From UBA2653 sp964572685 (GTDB lineage Bacteria > Pseudomonadota > Gammaproteobacteria > Legionellales > Legionellaceae), in assembly GCA_964572685.1 (NCBI GenBank), contig CAZNFJ010000030.1:1-21985 (forward strand): a stretch of 21,985 nucleotides of DNA. Direction: 5' to 3'. Below, one piece after another: positions 7,387-15,075 of this stretch (position 1 is its first letter; each line of letters starts with the position of its first letter). Made by a program: the position numbers and the translations under genes. The notes below the pieces were generated by a model. That model saw only the letters and a program-made list of their open reading frames with translations. It was not told the origin of the DNA and searched no databases.

Positions 7387-8485
7387 ATGCTGGAATATAA
7401 TCAAATCGTGTTAAAGTTGGAAGATTTGAGCGAACGTGCTCAAGCCCTTTGGGGGTACCTTTGACGGGGAAGTGAAACAAGAACGCCTTCAGGAAGTCAT
7501 TCGTGAACTCGAAGATCCCGAATTGTGGAATCATCCAGAAAAAGCTCAAGCCCTCGGCCGAGAACGTTCTCAGTTGGAGTTGGTGGTCATTGAGCTCCAG
7601 GGTTTAAGACAACAGATTACAGATTATCAAGAACTCATTGAACTGGCGAAAGCTGAGGAAGATGAGGCCACTATTGTGGATATTGGAAATGATAGTCTTT
7701 TGATAGAAAAAAAGATTGCGGATTTTGAATTTCGCCGAATGTTTAATGGTGAAATGGATCACGCCCATTGTTATCTAGATATTCAATCAGGATCTGGTGG
7801 TACTGAAGCGCAGGACTGGGCTGAAATGCTTTTGAGAATGTATTTGCGTTGGTGTGAACACCATGGTTTTGCAACTGAGTTGGTGTCTTGCTCGCCAGGT
7901 GATGTGGCCGGTATCAAAAGTGCCACCATTCATGTGAAAGGTGATTATGCTTATGGTTGGTTGAGAACGGAGTGTGGGGTTCATCGATTGGTGCGTAAAT
8001 CGCCCTTTGATTCAGGGAATCGACGACACACATCATTTGCTGCAGTGTTTGTCTCACCTGAGATCGATGATCGCGTTGAAATTGATATCAATCCTGCGGA
8101 TTTACGCATTGATACCTATCGTGCTTCAGGGGCTGGTGGTCAGCACGTCAATCGAACCGATTCAGCAGTACGGATTACCCACATGCCCACCGGTATTGTT
8201 ACCCAGTGTCAATCCGATAGAAGTCAGCATAAAAATAAAGATCAAGCCATGAAACAATTGCGTGCGCGATTATATGAATTGGCCATGCAAGAGAAAATGG
8301 CGCACGCACAAGCACTTGAAGCCACCAAATCGGACATCGGTTGGGGCTCACAAATTCGTTCTTATGTATTAGATCAAGCACGAATTAAAGATTTACGAAC
8401 AGGTGTTGAAACCGGGAATACCCAGGCTGTATTAGATGGGGATTTAGATGATTTTATTGCCGCCAGTTTAAAAGCAGGAGTATAG
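7387..8485 (+). CDS. prfB: Peptide chain release factor 2 (RF2), with programmed +1 frameshift
   Basis: RF2 terminates translation at UGA and UAA. The first 25 codons from ATG 7387 (MLEYNQIVLKLEDLSERAQ...) run to an in-frame TGA at 7462-7464. A +1 shift at CTT-T-GAC continues into the long frame that ends at 8485, giving 365 residues, the same length as E. coli RF2. The stop-recognition tripeptide SPF is in RKSPFDSG, and the catalytic GGQ is in SGAGGQHVNRT. The residue before SGAGGQ is Ala, as in most bacteria, rather than the Thr246 of E. coli K-12. Gene callers often miss the first 25 codons and start at 7436. lysS follows after 4 nt, as in many gammaproteobacteria. Confidence 0.97.
7450..7465 (+). 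promoter_or_regulatory. RF2 programmed +1 frameshift site
   Basis: TGGGGGTACCTTTGAC contains the three known parts: a G-rich Shine-Dalgarno-like element 3 nt upstream of the slip codon, the slippery CTT-T, and the weak stop context TGA-C. E. coli has AGGGGGTATCTTTGAC, so only two bases differ. Low RF2 favours the shift, which closes an autoregulatory loop. Confidence 0.95.
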
Positions 8486-8489
8486 TATC

Positions 8490-9983
8490 GTGACAACAGA
8501 ACACAATCCACAAGATGAAAGTGTCGTCATTCAAATTCGACAACAAAAATTAGCTGAATTACGAGATAAAGGTTTTGCCTTCCCCAATGATTTTCGCCGG
8601 GATGCCCTGGCAGGGGAGTTATTGGCGCAATATGGCCAGGAAGATAATGAAACCTTAAAACCCAAAAATATCCAGGTGGCAGTTGCTGGTCGTATGATGC
8701 TTCGTCGTGTCATGGGCAAAGCAAGTTTTTGTCATTTACAAGATGTGACAGGGCGCATTCAAGTTTATATCACCTCCAATGATTTACCCGATGCCTATGA
8801 AGACTTTAAACATTGGGATTTAGGAGATATTTTAGGGGTAAAAGGAACCCTATTTATCACTAAAACAGGTGAATTATCTATCCATGCGACAGATATTCAA
8901 TTATTGACCAAATCGTTGCGTCCTTTACCTGATAAATTCCATGGCTTATCTGATTTGGAAATGCGCTACCGAAAACGCTATGTAGATTTAATTGCTAATG
9001 AAGACAGTCGACATGTGTTTTTAACCCGCACCAAACTTTTACAAGCGATACGAAATTTTATGATCAATCATCGCTTTCTAGAAGTAGAAACCCCGATGCT
9101 GCATCCCATTCCAGGGGGTGCCACAGCTCGACCTTTTGCAACTCATCACCATGCCCTAGACATGCCAATGTTTTTAAGAATCGCCCCTGAGCTTTACTTA
9201 AAGCGTTTGGTAGTAGGTGGTTTTGAACGCGTGTTTGAAATTAATCGTAATTTTAGAAATGAAGGTTTATCTACACGCCATAATCCTGAATTTACCATGA
9301 TGGAATTTTATCAAGCATATGCCGATTACACCGAGCTCATGGATTTCACCGAGCAATTACTTCAAACAATCAGTCTTGAGGTTTTAGGCCATGCTGCTTT
9401 TGAGTATCAAGGTCACCAAATTGATTTTGGCAAACCTTTTGAGCGTTTAACGATGCTTGAAGCATTGTTGAAGTATCAACCTCAGTGGGATGTGAAACAA
9501 CTGACTGATTTAACCAGTTTAAAAGAATTGGTGAAAAAATGTGGATTGGAAACCACGGAAGTGGATGGTGTTGGTAAATTACAAATGATGCTTTTTGAAG
9601 AAAAAGTAGAACAATTACTCATCCAACCAACTTTTATCACCGGTTATCCGACAGAAGTCTCACCTTTGGCTCGTGCAAACGCACTTGACCCGAATATGAC
9701 TGACCGATTTGAATTGTTTATTGCCGGTCGAGAACTTGCCAATGGTTTCTCGGAATTAAATGATCCACATGATCAGGCTGAACGTTTTAGAAAACAAGTT
9801 GAAGCAAAAGATGCAGGTGATTTAGAAGCTATGCATTTTGACCATGACTATATAGAAGCGTTGGAGTATGGTTTGCCTCCAACAGCAGGCGAAGGGATTG
9901 GTATCGATCGTTTGGTGATGTTGTTAACCAATACACCCGCCATTCGTGATGTGATTTTATTTCCTCATCTGCGACCTGAATAA
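8490..9983 (+). CDS. lysS: Lysyl-tRNA synthetase, class II
   Basis: This 497-residue enzyme charges tRNA-Lys. The N-terminal OB-fold anticodon-binding domain spans about residues 55-150 (VAGRMMLRRVMGKASFCHLQ). The class II core follows with motif 1 near ETPMLHPIPGGA, motif 2 FRNEGLSTRHNPEFTMMEF (from about 255) and motif 3 GIGIDRLVML (from about 467). The start is GTG at 8490, preceded by AGCAGGAG at 8473-8480 inside the end of prfB, so the two genes form an operon. The length is close to that of E. coli LysS. The stop codon lies in the left arm of a terminator hairpin. Confidence 0.97.
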   Translation: MTTEHNPQDESVVIQIRQQKLAELRDKGFAFPNDFRRDALAGELLAQYGQEDNETLKPKNIQVAVAGRMMLRRVMGKASFCHLQDVTGRIQVYITSNDLPDAYEDFKHWDLGDILGVKGTLFITKTGELSIHATDIQLLTKSLRPLPDKFHGLSDLEMRYRKRYVDLIANEDSRHVFLTRTKLLQAIRNFMINHRFLEVETPMLHPIPGGATARPFATHHHALDMPMFLRIAPELYLKRLVVGGFERVFEINRNFRNEGLSTRHNPEFTMMEFYQAYADYTELMDFTEQLLQTISLEVLGHAAFEYQGHQIDFGKPFERLTMLEALLKYQPQWDVKQLTDLTSLKELVKKCGLETTEVDGVGKLQMMLFEEKVEQLLIQPTFITGYPTEVSPLARANALDPNMTDRFELFIAGRELANGFSELNDPHDQAERFRKQVEAKDAGDLEAMHFDHDYIEALEYGLPPTAGEGIGIDRLVMLLTNTPAIRDVILFPHLRPE

Positions 9984-10013
9984 TAAAAAAGGTGCTTAGC
10001 ACCTTTTTTATTA
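9981..10013. terminator. Bidirectional intrinsic terminator after lysS
   Basis: TAATAAAAAAGGTGC (9981-9995), a TTA loop and GCACCTTTTTTATTA (9999-10013) form a perfect 15-bp inverted repeat with A- and T-runs on opposite sides of a GC core. It can terminate prfB-lysS on the plus strand and the yecA-like gene on the minus strand. The lysS stop codon is part of the stem. Confidence 0.93.
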
Positions 10014-10125
10014 TTAGCAATGATGTTTATTCAAATTTGAAAAAATTTTTCAGTCTAAGGTATTCAGGCATCTTCGGATGAGTATTAACAGGTGATTAAT
10101 TTCTATGATTGGATACTATGGAATC

Positions 10126-10773
10126 TCAAAGGCAACATTTTTTATATTTTTTGCCAGAGCCACAGGTACAGGGATCATTGCGTGCTATTTTGACTTTTTT
10201 AGGGTTGGAAAGGGGCGCTTTAAATTGTAGATTAAAACGATATATGGTATTCACACTAGCGACCAGATGGTTAAATAAATCTTCTCGTTGCTCACCAATA
10301 ATGGGTTCTTTGGAAGGTCTGAGTTCAGGATCGCAATGATGCTCATAAGCAAACATAAATAGGGGAATCATATGGCCTTCTTTGGATTCATCTTCTAGGA
10401 ATTCCTTAAAACCTCCACTGATTTTTAGCCCATCTAAAAAGCCTTGCGCCCAGTTATTGATGCCTTGATCTTGAAGGTATTCCCCTTTTTTTAAGAGAGG
10501 TATAAATAATCCCTCTTGAAAACGGTTGGAGATATCATTCCAAAGCCCCATGATCAAATCAAGCGTGGTTTGTATCTCTTCGATAGATGAAATTTCAGGG
10601 GGAGTGTCACCAAAAACATAAGAAAAATAATCACTTGGCAACAAATGGGTGGTACTGATATACAGTGCAGCGAAAAAGCCATCGAGTTTTTCAATACTCA
10701 TTTGAAAAGATTGTAAAATACTTTCTAGTTGTAATAATTGTTTGTTATTGAGGGTTTTGAGTGCAGGTCGCAT
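10126..10773 (-). CDS. UPF0149/YecA-family protein with C-terminal SEC-C zinc motif
   Basis: The 215-residue protein has the YecA/YgfB (UPF0149) fold signature near the N-terminus (IEKLDGFFAALYIS, about 27-40) and WAQGFLDGLK at about 108-117. It ends in the SEC-C motif NDPCTCGSGKKYKKCC with four zinc ligands, Cys202, Cys204, Cys213 and Cys214. This motif is also found at the end of SecA, where it binds SecB and ribosomes; YecA from E. coli is a zinc protein linked to the ribosome or SecA. The function here is inferred from that. The gene starts 6 nt after the stop of the MFS gene, with a weak GGAA ribosome-binding sequence, so the two are probably co-transcribed. It converges on lysS across the shared terminator. 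Confidence 0.85.
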   Translation of the reverse strand: MRPALKTLNNKQLLQLESILQSFQMSIEKLDGFFAALYISTTHLLPSDYFSYVFGDTPPEISSIEEIQTTLDLIMGLWNDISNRFQEGLFIPLLKKGEYLQDQGINNWAQGFLDGLKISGGFKEFLEDESKEGHMIPLFMFAYEHHCDPELRPSKEPIIGEQREDLFNHLVASVNTIYRFNLQFKAPLSNPKKVKIARNDPCTCGSGKKYKKCCL

Positions 10774-10779
10774 GCTGTT

Positions 10780-11925
10780 TTATTCCGTTGGGGTTTTGAA
10801 AAAAATAAACATGTAAAGGATGCACAATAGAGTATTGATTATGAAAATACTGTTTATTCCAAAATATTTATAGGCAACTCCAGCCCATATGCCACCTAAA
10901 CAAATACCTAAAAATTGCATGGTTGAATATATGCCAGTCGCTGTGCCTTTGAGCGCGGGGTGCGCGGCTTTAGCAATCAGCGTTGGAAATAAAGCTTCCA
11001 AAATATTAAAGGCTGTGAAATAAATAAATAAACATATCCATAAAATATGAAGACTATGCGGCATAAAACCCATGAGTAATTGCCCAAGCGTGAGCACAGC
11101 AACACTTGCAATGAATAAAGGTTTTCTTTTCTTTTTAGCTTCACAAAAGCCAATCAACGGCAACATGATGACAAAAGCCAGTAGCATGAGGCTTAAGTAA
11201 AATGACGTTAATGGTGCTTGTATTTCTTTAAGAATAAGCGGGATTGCGAAAAAAGAAGAGGTGAGTATAAAGTGTTGTCCAAAGATTCCAAAATGACATT
11301 TTTTAAGCTGTCTGGGGAAGAAAGAATCTTTGATATTTTGCCATTGAAAAGGGATGGGCTTTTGTTGATGACTCACCGCTGGAATAAATAAAATCATGAT
11401 AAGAAAACCCATGAATGCAAGCAGGGCCGTTAACTTAAAAATACCGGAAAGCCCTGAATGTTGCGCAATCATCGGACTGAGCATCATCGCGATGGCAAAT
11501 GAAAAACCAATGCTACTACCAATAATGGCCATCGATTTTGAACGATGTTTGTCCTCGACCAAATCTGCGACAAGTGCTATCAAAACACTGCCAATCGCAC
11601 CACATCCTTGAATCATTCGCGCGATGATCATGCCATAAATGGAGTTTGTATAAGCACCTAGAATACTGCCTATTGCAAAGAGCGTAAGACCGATAAATAG
11701 AATTTTTTTTCGACCATAATAATCCGATAAAATACCAAAAGGCATTTGCATCAGGCCTTGTGAGAAACCATAACTACCTAATGCGATACCGATCAATACT
11801 GGGGTAGCATGTTGTAATTGCTGACCATAGACACTAAAGACGGGAATGAGCATGAAAAGCCCTAACATGCGAAAGGCAAAGATGGCCGCGATGGGAAAAG
11901 TGATTTTAATCCAAGATAATTGCAT
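10780..11925 (-). CDS. MFS transporter, YajR-like (without the C-terminal YAM domain)
   Basis: This is a 381-residue major facilitator with twelve predicted hydrophobic segments. The N-terminal half closely recalls E. coli YajR: FAFRMLGLFMLIPVFSVYG, LIGIALGSYGFSQGLMQMP, and motif A as GILSDYYGRKK (about 64-74). In the second half, KGTATGIYSTMQFLGICLGG matches the motif around TM10-11 of the same group. E. coli YajR carries an extra ferredoxin-like YAM domain of about 70 residues after TM12; this protein ends with TM12 and a short tail, so it is a core-only member. It is probably a proton-driven drug or metabolite exporter; substrate unknown. No strong Shine-Dalgarno sequence precedes the ATG. 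Confidence 0.85.
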   Translation of the reverse strand: MQLSWIKITFPIAAIFAFRMLGLFMLIPVFSVYGQQLQHATPVLIGIALGSYGFSQGLMQMPFGILSDYYGRKKILFIGLTLFAIGSILGAYTNSIYGMIIARMIQGCGAIGSVLIALVADLVEDKHRSKSMAIIGSSIGFSFAIAMMLSPMIAQHSGLSGIFKLTALLAFMGFLIMILFIPAVSHQQKPIPFQWQNIKDSFFPRQLKKCHFGIFGQHFILTSSFFAIPLILKEIQAPLTSFYLSLMLLAFVIMLPLIGFCEAKKKRKPLFIASVAVLTLGQLLMGFMPHSLHILWICLFIYFTAFNILEALFPTLIAKAAHPALKGTATGIYSTMQFLGICLGGIWAGVAYKYFGINSIFIINTLLCILYMFIFFKTPTE

Positions 11926-12334
11926 GATTTAACAAGCCTATTTGATTCTGGGTCATCTTAACAAAGCCCTCCATGAAATGCAACCGTTTAAAAATTTGCC
12001 ATCGTTATGAAAAAATGATGTATATTGGGCGATCTAACGCCTACTGCTGATGCTAACTAATATTGCGCTTGGAATCCTTTTAGAGAAGGAAATAAATGAC
12101 ATGCGGGGCTTAGGCACTGAGCATGGTTTTATTGTTTTGATGTAAGTAAGTGGCGGCTTGATTGTGGGAGTCATCATTAAAGGATATTGCTCATCAGATT
12201 CTCCTCATCTATAATACGCGAAGATATCAGTATTTTTTTGATTCAAACCAGTCATATCAAACATCCAACTGATGTTTTTTCTTATTATTATTTAATGTTT
12301 TTTAGTGTGTCTGATTTGAAGTTTGGAGTGCAAT
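11926..12334. other. Intergenic between the MFS gene and fabL; possible short leader ORFs
   Basis: About 400 bp lie between two divergent genes. No protein of recognisable family is visible. TATATT at 12020-12025 might be a -10 box. AGAAGGA (12084-12090) sits 5 nt before an ATG at 12096 that opens only five codons (ATG ACA TGC GGG GCT TAG); a 31-codon frame 12050-12145 overlaps it. No tRNA cloverleaf was found. GGAG at 12325-12328 is the fabL ribosome-binding site. Confidence 0.35.
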
Positions 12335-13090
12335 ATGGAACAGATTTTTAAAAATAAAGTCGCCCTTATTACCGGTGGCGCAAGAGGTATTGGACGAGCT
12401 ATTGCCATGAAGTTGGCCTCACATGGCGCCGATATTGCGATTGTATATTACAATAGTTCAGATGAAGCGGCCTTATTGGTTCAAGAAATTGAAAAGCTTG
12501 GCCGACGAGCGGTTGCACTTCAGGCCAATGTTGCAGATGAAGTATCCGTTAAAGAGATGGCCGCGCAATTTGCCCAGCATTTTTCGCATGTGGATTTTAT
12601 TGTTAGTAACGCTGCCAGTGGCGTTTTAAAGCCGGCTTTAGCGATGTCCACCAAACATTTTCGTTGGTGTATGGAAACCAATGCTTTGGCTCTACATCAT
12701 TTGGTTCGAGCATTTCATCATCAATTACAAGCAGGTGGTCGTGTATTGGCATTATCAAGTTTAGGTGCCAGCCGTGCCATTCCTAATTATTCATTTATTG
12801 GTGCATCAAAAGCCGCCTTAGAAGCATTGGTACGTTCTTTAAGTTTGGAATTGGCTGAAAAAAATGTGGCAGTCAATACCATTTCAGCAGGAGTAGTAGA
12901 TACCGATGCTTTAAAACATTTTCCTAATCGCGAACAACTTCTGGATGAACATCAGATGCGTTCTTTGGTGGGACGTTCGTTACTACCCAGTGATGTGGCA
13001 GATGTGGCTTATATGTTGTGTTTGCCTGAATCTCAAATGATTCGAGGACAAACCATTGTTGTCGATGCTGGTTATAGCATTATTGCATAA
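12335..13090 (+). CDS. fabL: Enoyl-[acyl-carrier-protein] reductase III (FabL-type SDR)
   Basis: The 251-residue short-chain dehydrogenase matches Bacillus FabL throughout. It has the NADP-binding TGGARGIG (13-20), NAASGVLKP (92-100), SSLGASR (141-147), the catalytic pair Tyr152/Lys159 in a Y-x6-K spacing (YSFIGASK), SKAALEALVRSL, the highly specific DTDALKHFPNREQLL (189-203) and MIRGQTIVVDAG near the end. Ordinary SDRs use Y-x3-K; the Y-x6-K spacing is shared with FabI and FabL. It would carry out the last reduction of fatty-acid elongation in the cytosol. The start is the ATG at 12335, with GGAG 6 nt before it; a TTG at 12323 is in frame but would put that GGAG inside the gene. greA follows after 15 nt, probably co-transcribed. 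Confidence 0.88.
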   Translation: MEQIFKNKVALITGGARGIGRAIAMKLASHGADIAIVYYNSSDEAALLVQEIEKLGRRAVALQANVADEVSVKEMAAQFAQHFSHVDFIVSNAASGVLKPALAMSTKHFRWCMETNALALHHLVRAFHHQLQAGGRVLALSSLGASRAIPNYSFIGASKAALEALVRSLSLELAEKNVAVNTISAGVVDTDALKHFPNREQLLDEHQMRSLVGRSLLPSDVADVAYMLCLPESQMIRGQTIVVDAGYSIIA

Positions 13091-13105
13091 GATGAGGATA
13101 TTATA

Positions 13106-13582
13106 ATGGATAAATTTCCAATGACCGTTCAAGGGGCTAAAGCCTTAAAAGATGAATTGACACGTCGAAAATCAATAGAAAGACCGCGTATTATTGAAGC
13201 CATTGCAACGGCAAGAGCTCATGGTGATTTGAAAGAAAATGCCGAATACCACGCCGCACGAGAAGAACAAAGTTTTAATGAAGGACGTATTCAGGAATTA
13301 GAAGGAAAAATTTCTAATGCCCAAGTGATCGATATTCAGAAATTACCCAACAATGGTAAAATTATTTTTGGTTCGACGGTTAAATTGTGTAATACAGATA
13401 CTGATGAAGAAGTGGTTTATCAAATTGTTGGTGAAGATGAAGCCAATATTAAAGAAGGTAAAATTTCTTATTCATCGCCAATTGGTCGTGCTTTAATTGG
13501 CAAAGAACTGGATGATTCTGTCGAAGTTAGAACGCCAGGGGGTATCATGTCATTTGATGTTATCGAAGTAACCTACGCATAA
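13106..13582 (+). CDS. greA: Transcription elongation factor GreA
   Basis: This is a 158-residue GreA of normal length. The N-terminal coiled-coil hairpin carries the acidic tip in ATARAHGDLKENAEYHAARE (about 36-55), which reaches into the secondary channel of RNA polymerase and stimulates cleavage of backtracked RNA. The C-terminal FKBP-like domain ends in SPIGRALIGKELDDSVEV and TPGG. GAGGAT 9 nt before ATG 13106 is the ribosome-binding site. It lies directly behind fabL; in many gammaproteobacteria greA follows carB instead. Confidence 0.95.
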   Translation: MDKFPMTVQGAKALKDELTRRKSIERPRIIEAIATARAHGDLKENAEYHAAREEQSFNEGRIQELEGKISNAQVIDIQKLPNNGKIIFGSTVKLCNTDTDEEVVYQIVGEDEANIKEGKISYSSPIGRALIGKELDDSVEVRTPGGIMSFDVIEVTYA

Positions 13583-13593
13583 CTCTCATTTTG

Positions 13594-13618
13594 GGTCATG
13601 ATGCTTGCAATCATGGCC
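13594..13618 (+). terminator. Hairpin after greA, possible terminator
   Basis: GGTCATGAT (13594-13602) pairs with ATCATGGCC (13610-13618) over 9 bp with one G-U pair and a 7-nt loop. It lies 11 nt after the greA stop. The following bases (CTCAATTCTTCTTTG side) are pyrimidine-rich but not a clean T-run, so efficiency is uncertain. Confidence 0.45.
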
Positions 13619-13683
13619 TCAATTCTTCTTTGTAAAATATTTAAGATGTTGGACTTGAATTGATGCGTTTTTAGACTTAAAGC

Positions 13684-13803
13684 ATGAGTTCACTTAAAAA
13701 AATTAAAAAGCACATCAATGATATTAATCGGATAATTTTGGATGAGTTACAGACTATCGATTTAAATATTAAATATGATAGCGCAACTCATCCATTAAAA
13801 TAA
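13684..13803 (+). CDS. Possible small protein, 39 residues, unknown
   Basis: ATG at 13684 opens a frame of 39 codons ending with TAA at 13801-13803. The product begins MSSLKKIKKHINDINRI and is lysine-rich and likely helical. There is no good Shine-Dalgarno sequence, and its 3' half coincides with an inverted repeat, so it could be chance in AT-rich DNA. I do not recognise it. Confidence 0.2.
   Translation: MSSLKKIKKHINDINRIILDELQTIDLNIKYDSATHPLK
13740..13793. repeat. Inverted repeat between greA and the acid phosphatase gene
   Basis: GGATGAGTT (13740-13748) and AACTCATCC (13785-13793) are perfect 9-bp inverted copies. The 36 nt between them contain further weak pairing (ATCGATTTAA against TTAAATATGAT). 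Placed 15 nt downstream of the minus-strand phosphatase stop and about 160 nt after greA, it may end transcription from either side. Confidence 0.5.
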
Positions 13804-13807
13804 TTGA

Positions 13808-14473
13808 CTAAACGGCTTTGTAGAAAGGATTAGGTAACTTAAAGGTTTTAAGTGCATAGCCACCTTTGAGATCGGAATCTTGATCGCCAACTGTTGCTAA
13901 AATCGTGTAGCCTTTTTGAGCTAGGATTTTTCTAGCAGATACTTTGTAATTTTCCAAAGAAGCATTGTTTTGATTGGGTTGTTGAGGTTTAAAGAAAATA
14001 TCATTCCAGCCCTTAAAGCCTTGTTCATCAAGATTTTGAATGGTGGCAAGTTTTTCAGATTCATATCGACCGGTTACAAAAAATATGTCGACGTGATGTG
14101 CTTTGGCGAATTGAAAAAGATGTTTTGAAGCAGGGATGGCTTTGGCATTTGCCTTCAAAATGTCACGATGAATGGCCTCTCTGTCGCCAGCAAAATCACG
14201 TTCAACAATATTTTGATAATTGGATAGACAGGTTTCATCAATGTCGAGAACTATCGCGTATTTTATTTGAGAATTTTTTGTTTTTTCTTGAATATATTGT
14301 TCGATTTGATAAGTGATTTGAGAGATTTCTTTGTGGTAGGCTCCGGAATTATAATAGTTTTTGAGTTGAATTTTATACTCATCAATATTTAAAGGTTCAG
14401 CAATGGATTTTTGGCAAAATATTGCTGAGCTTAAGATGAGGAGAGAATGAAAAAGTAGGGTGTGTTTATTCAT
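13808..14473 (-). CDS. Secreted class B/HAD-IIIB acid phosphatase
   Basis: The 221-residue protein starts with a signal peptide (basic MNKH, a hydrophobic stretch to about residue 20, probable cleavage after SIA at 25). No proper lipobox surrounds Cys20. The mature part has the four HAD motifs: DIDET with Asp77/Asp79 (nucleophile and acid/base), VTGR (133-136), Lys177 and GDQDSD (196-201). The end, KTFKLPNPFY, is typical of the HAD-IIIB/class B acid phosphatase family (PF03767), which includes lipoprotein e(P4)-like nucleotidases. It would release phosphate from nucleotides or other monoesters in the periplasm or outside. Expression is monocistronic in appearance; GCAGG stands about 10 nt before the ATG. 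Confidence 0.85.
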   Translation of the reverse strand: MNKHTLLFHSLLILSSAIFCQKSIAEPLNIDEYKIQLKNYYNSGAYHKEISQITYQIEQYIQEKTKNSQIKYAIVLDIDETCLSNYQNIVERDFAGDREAIHRDILKANAKAIPASKHLFQFAKAHHVDIFFVTGRYESEKLATIQNLDEQGFKGWNDIFFKPQQPNQNNASLENYKVSARKILAQKGYTILATVGDQDSDLKGGYALKTFKLPNPFYKAV

Positions 14474-14536
14474 TGTAAATAACCTGCTATCTTAAAATTG
14501 AACATATTATATCATGTTTTTTAGCCTATTTATATT

Positions 14537-14962
14537 TCATTTTTGATATTTGGTATGAATCAAATAATTTTTTTTAGGTCCATTGACACGATATTCAATT
14601 TGAAATGTTTGTTCGTTGATTAAACTAAATGTTGCTTGATAAAGATCTTGTTGGCACAAATGTGTTGCAATGGCCGCGGTTGTGTGGGATTCAAAGACCA
14701 CTTTGAGAAAAAAATCACCTTGAATCCCCGTACGAGCATGAAAAATATCGATGGTGTTTTCCACACAGACATAAATATAATCTCTTTGCATTTTAAAGTG
14801 TTGTTGCTCGTTTTGAAAAAATTGACCATGTTCTTGATAATATAAACAATTTTCTTGATTATCCATGGGGGAGAATTGAGCAATACCTTGTGCATGCCCA
14901 TGGGGATCAATCGTTCGATAGAAGCGCCATTCACCTTGTAAATATTGGTAGAGTTTATTCAT
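14537..14962 (-). CDS. DUF6314 family protein
   Basis: With the start at ATG 14962 the product is 141 residues. It fits the DUF6314 pattern: Q-G-E-W-R-F-Y-R near the start, a Tyr-Tyr-Gln-Glu-x-Gly segment, MQRDYIYVC, Asp-Ile-Phe-His-Ala-Arg, THLCQQDLYQATF and the ending YRVNGPKKNYLIHTKY. The family is small and of unknown function; the layout suggests a compact beta-barrel of lipocalin type, which is my inference. ATG 14974 and GTG 15022 are alternative in-frame starts that add 4 or 20 residues without family match. No Shine-Dalgarno sequence decides between them. The gene is divergent from the suf operon and shares its upstream region. Confidence 0.7.
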   Translation of the reverse strand: MNKLYQYLQGEWRFYRTIDPHGHAQGIAQFSPMDNQENCLYYQEHGQFFQNEQQHFKMQRDYIYVCVENTIDIFHARTGIQGDFFLKVVFESHTTAAIATHLCQQDLYQATFSLINEQTFQIEYRVNGPKKNYLIHTKYQK

Positions 14963-15006
14963 AGTCTTTAGCATAACGGGTCTAAGATATTTTAAGCAAG
15001 ACCAAA

Positions 15007-15066
15007 TTGTGCTACAATTCACACAAATTTTAAATAAGACTTATTTAGTACTAGATTGTTATCTAG
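15007..15066. promoter_or_regulatory. Dyad-rich probable operator/promoter of the suf operon
   Basis: Three dyads lie within 60 bp: TTGTG-N10-CACAA (15007-15026), the perfect palindrome TAAATAAG-A-CTTATTTA (15031-15047) and CTAGAT-TGTT-ATCTAG (15051-15066). TACAAT (15013-15018) is a possible -10 box. AGAGGA (15065-15070) is the ribosome-binding site of the regulator gene. Rrf2-type Fe-S regulators commonly repress their own operon, so one of these dyads is the likely binding site; which one is unknown, and none clearly matches the E. coli IscR consensus. Confidence 0.5.
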
Positions 15067-15075
15067 AGGAATGAT

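Noticed and set aside
7436..7462. ATG at 7436 as start of prfB
   Set aside because: The 25-codon first frame and the canonical frameshift site show that the true start is 7387.
12323..12334. TTG start extending FabL by four residues
   Set aside because: The GGAG ribosome-binding site lies within this extension and fits the ATG at 12335.
14963..15022. GTG start extending the DUF6314 protein by 20 residues
   Set aside because: The extension has no counterpart in the family pattern and no ribosome-binding site, though it cannot be excluded.
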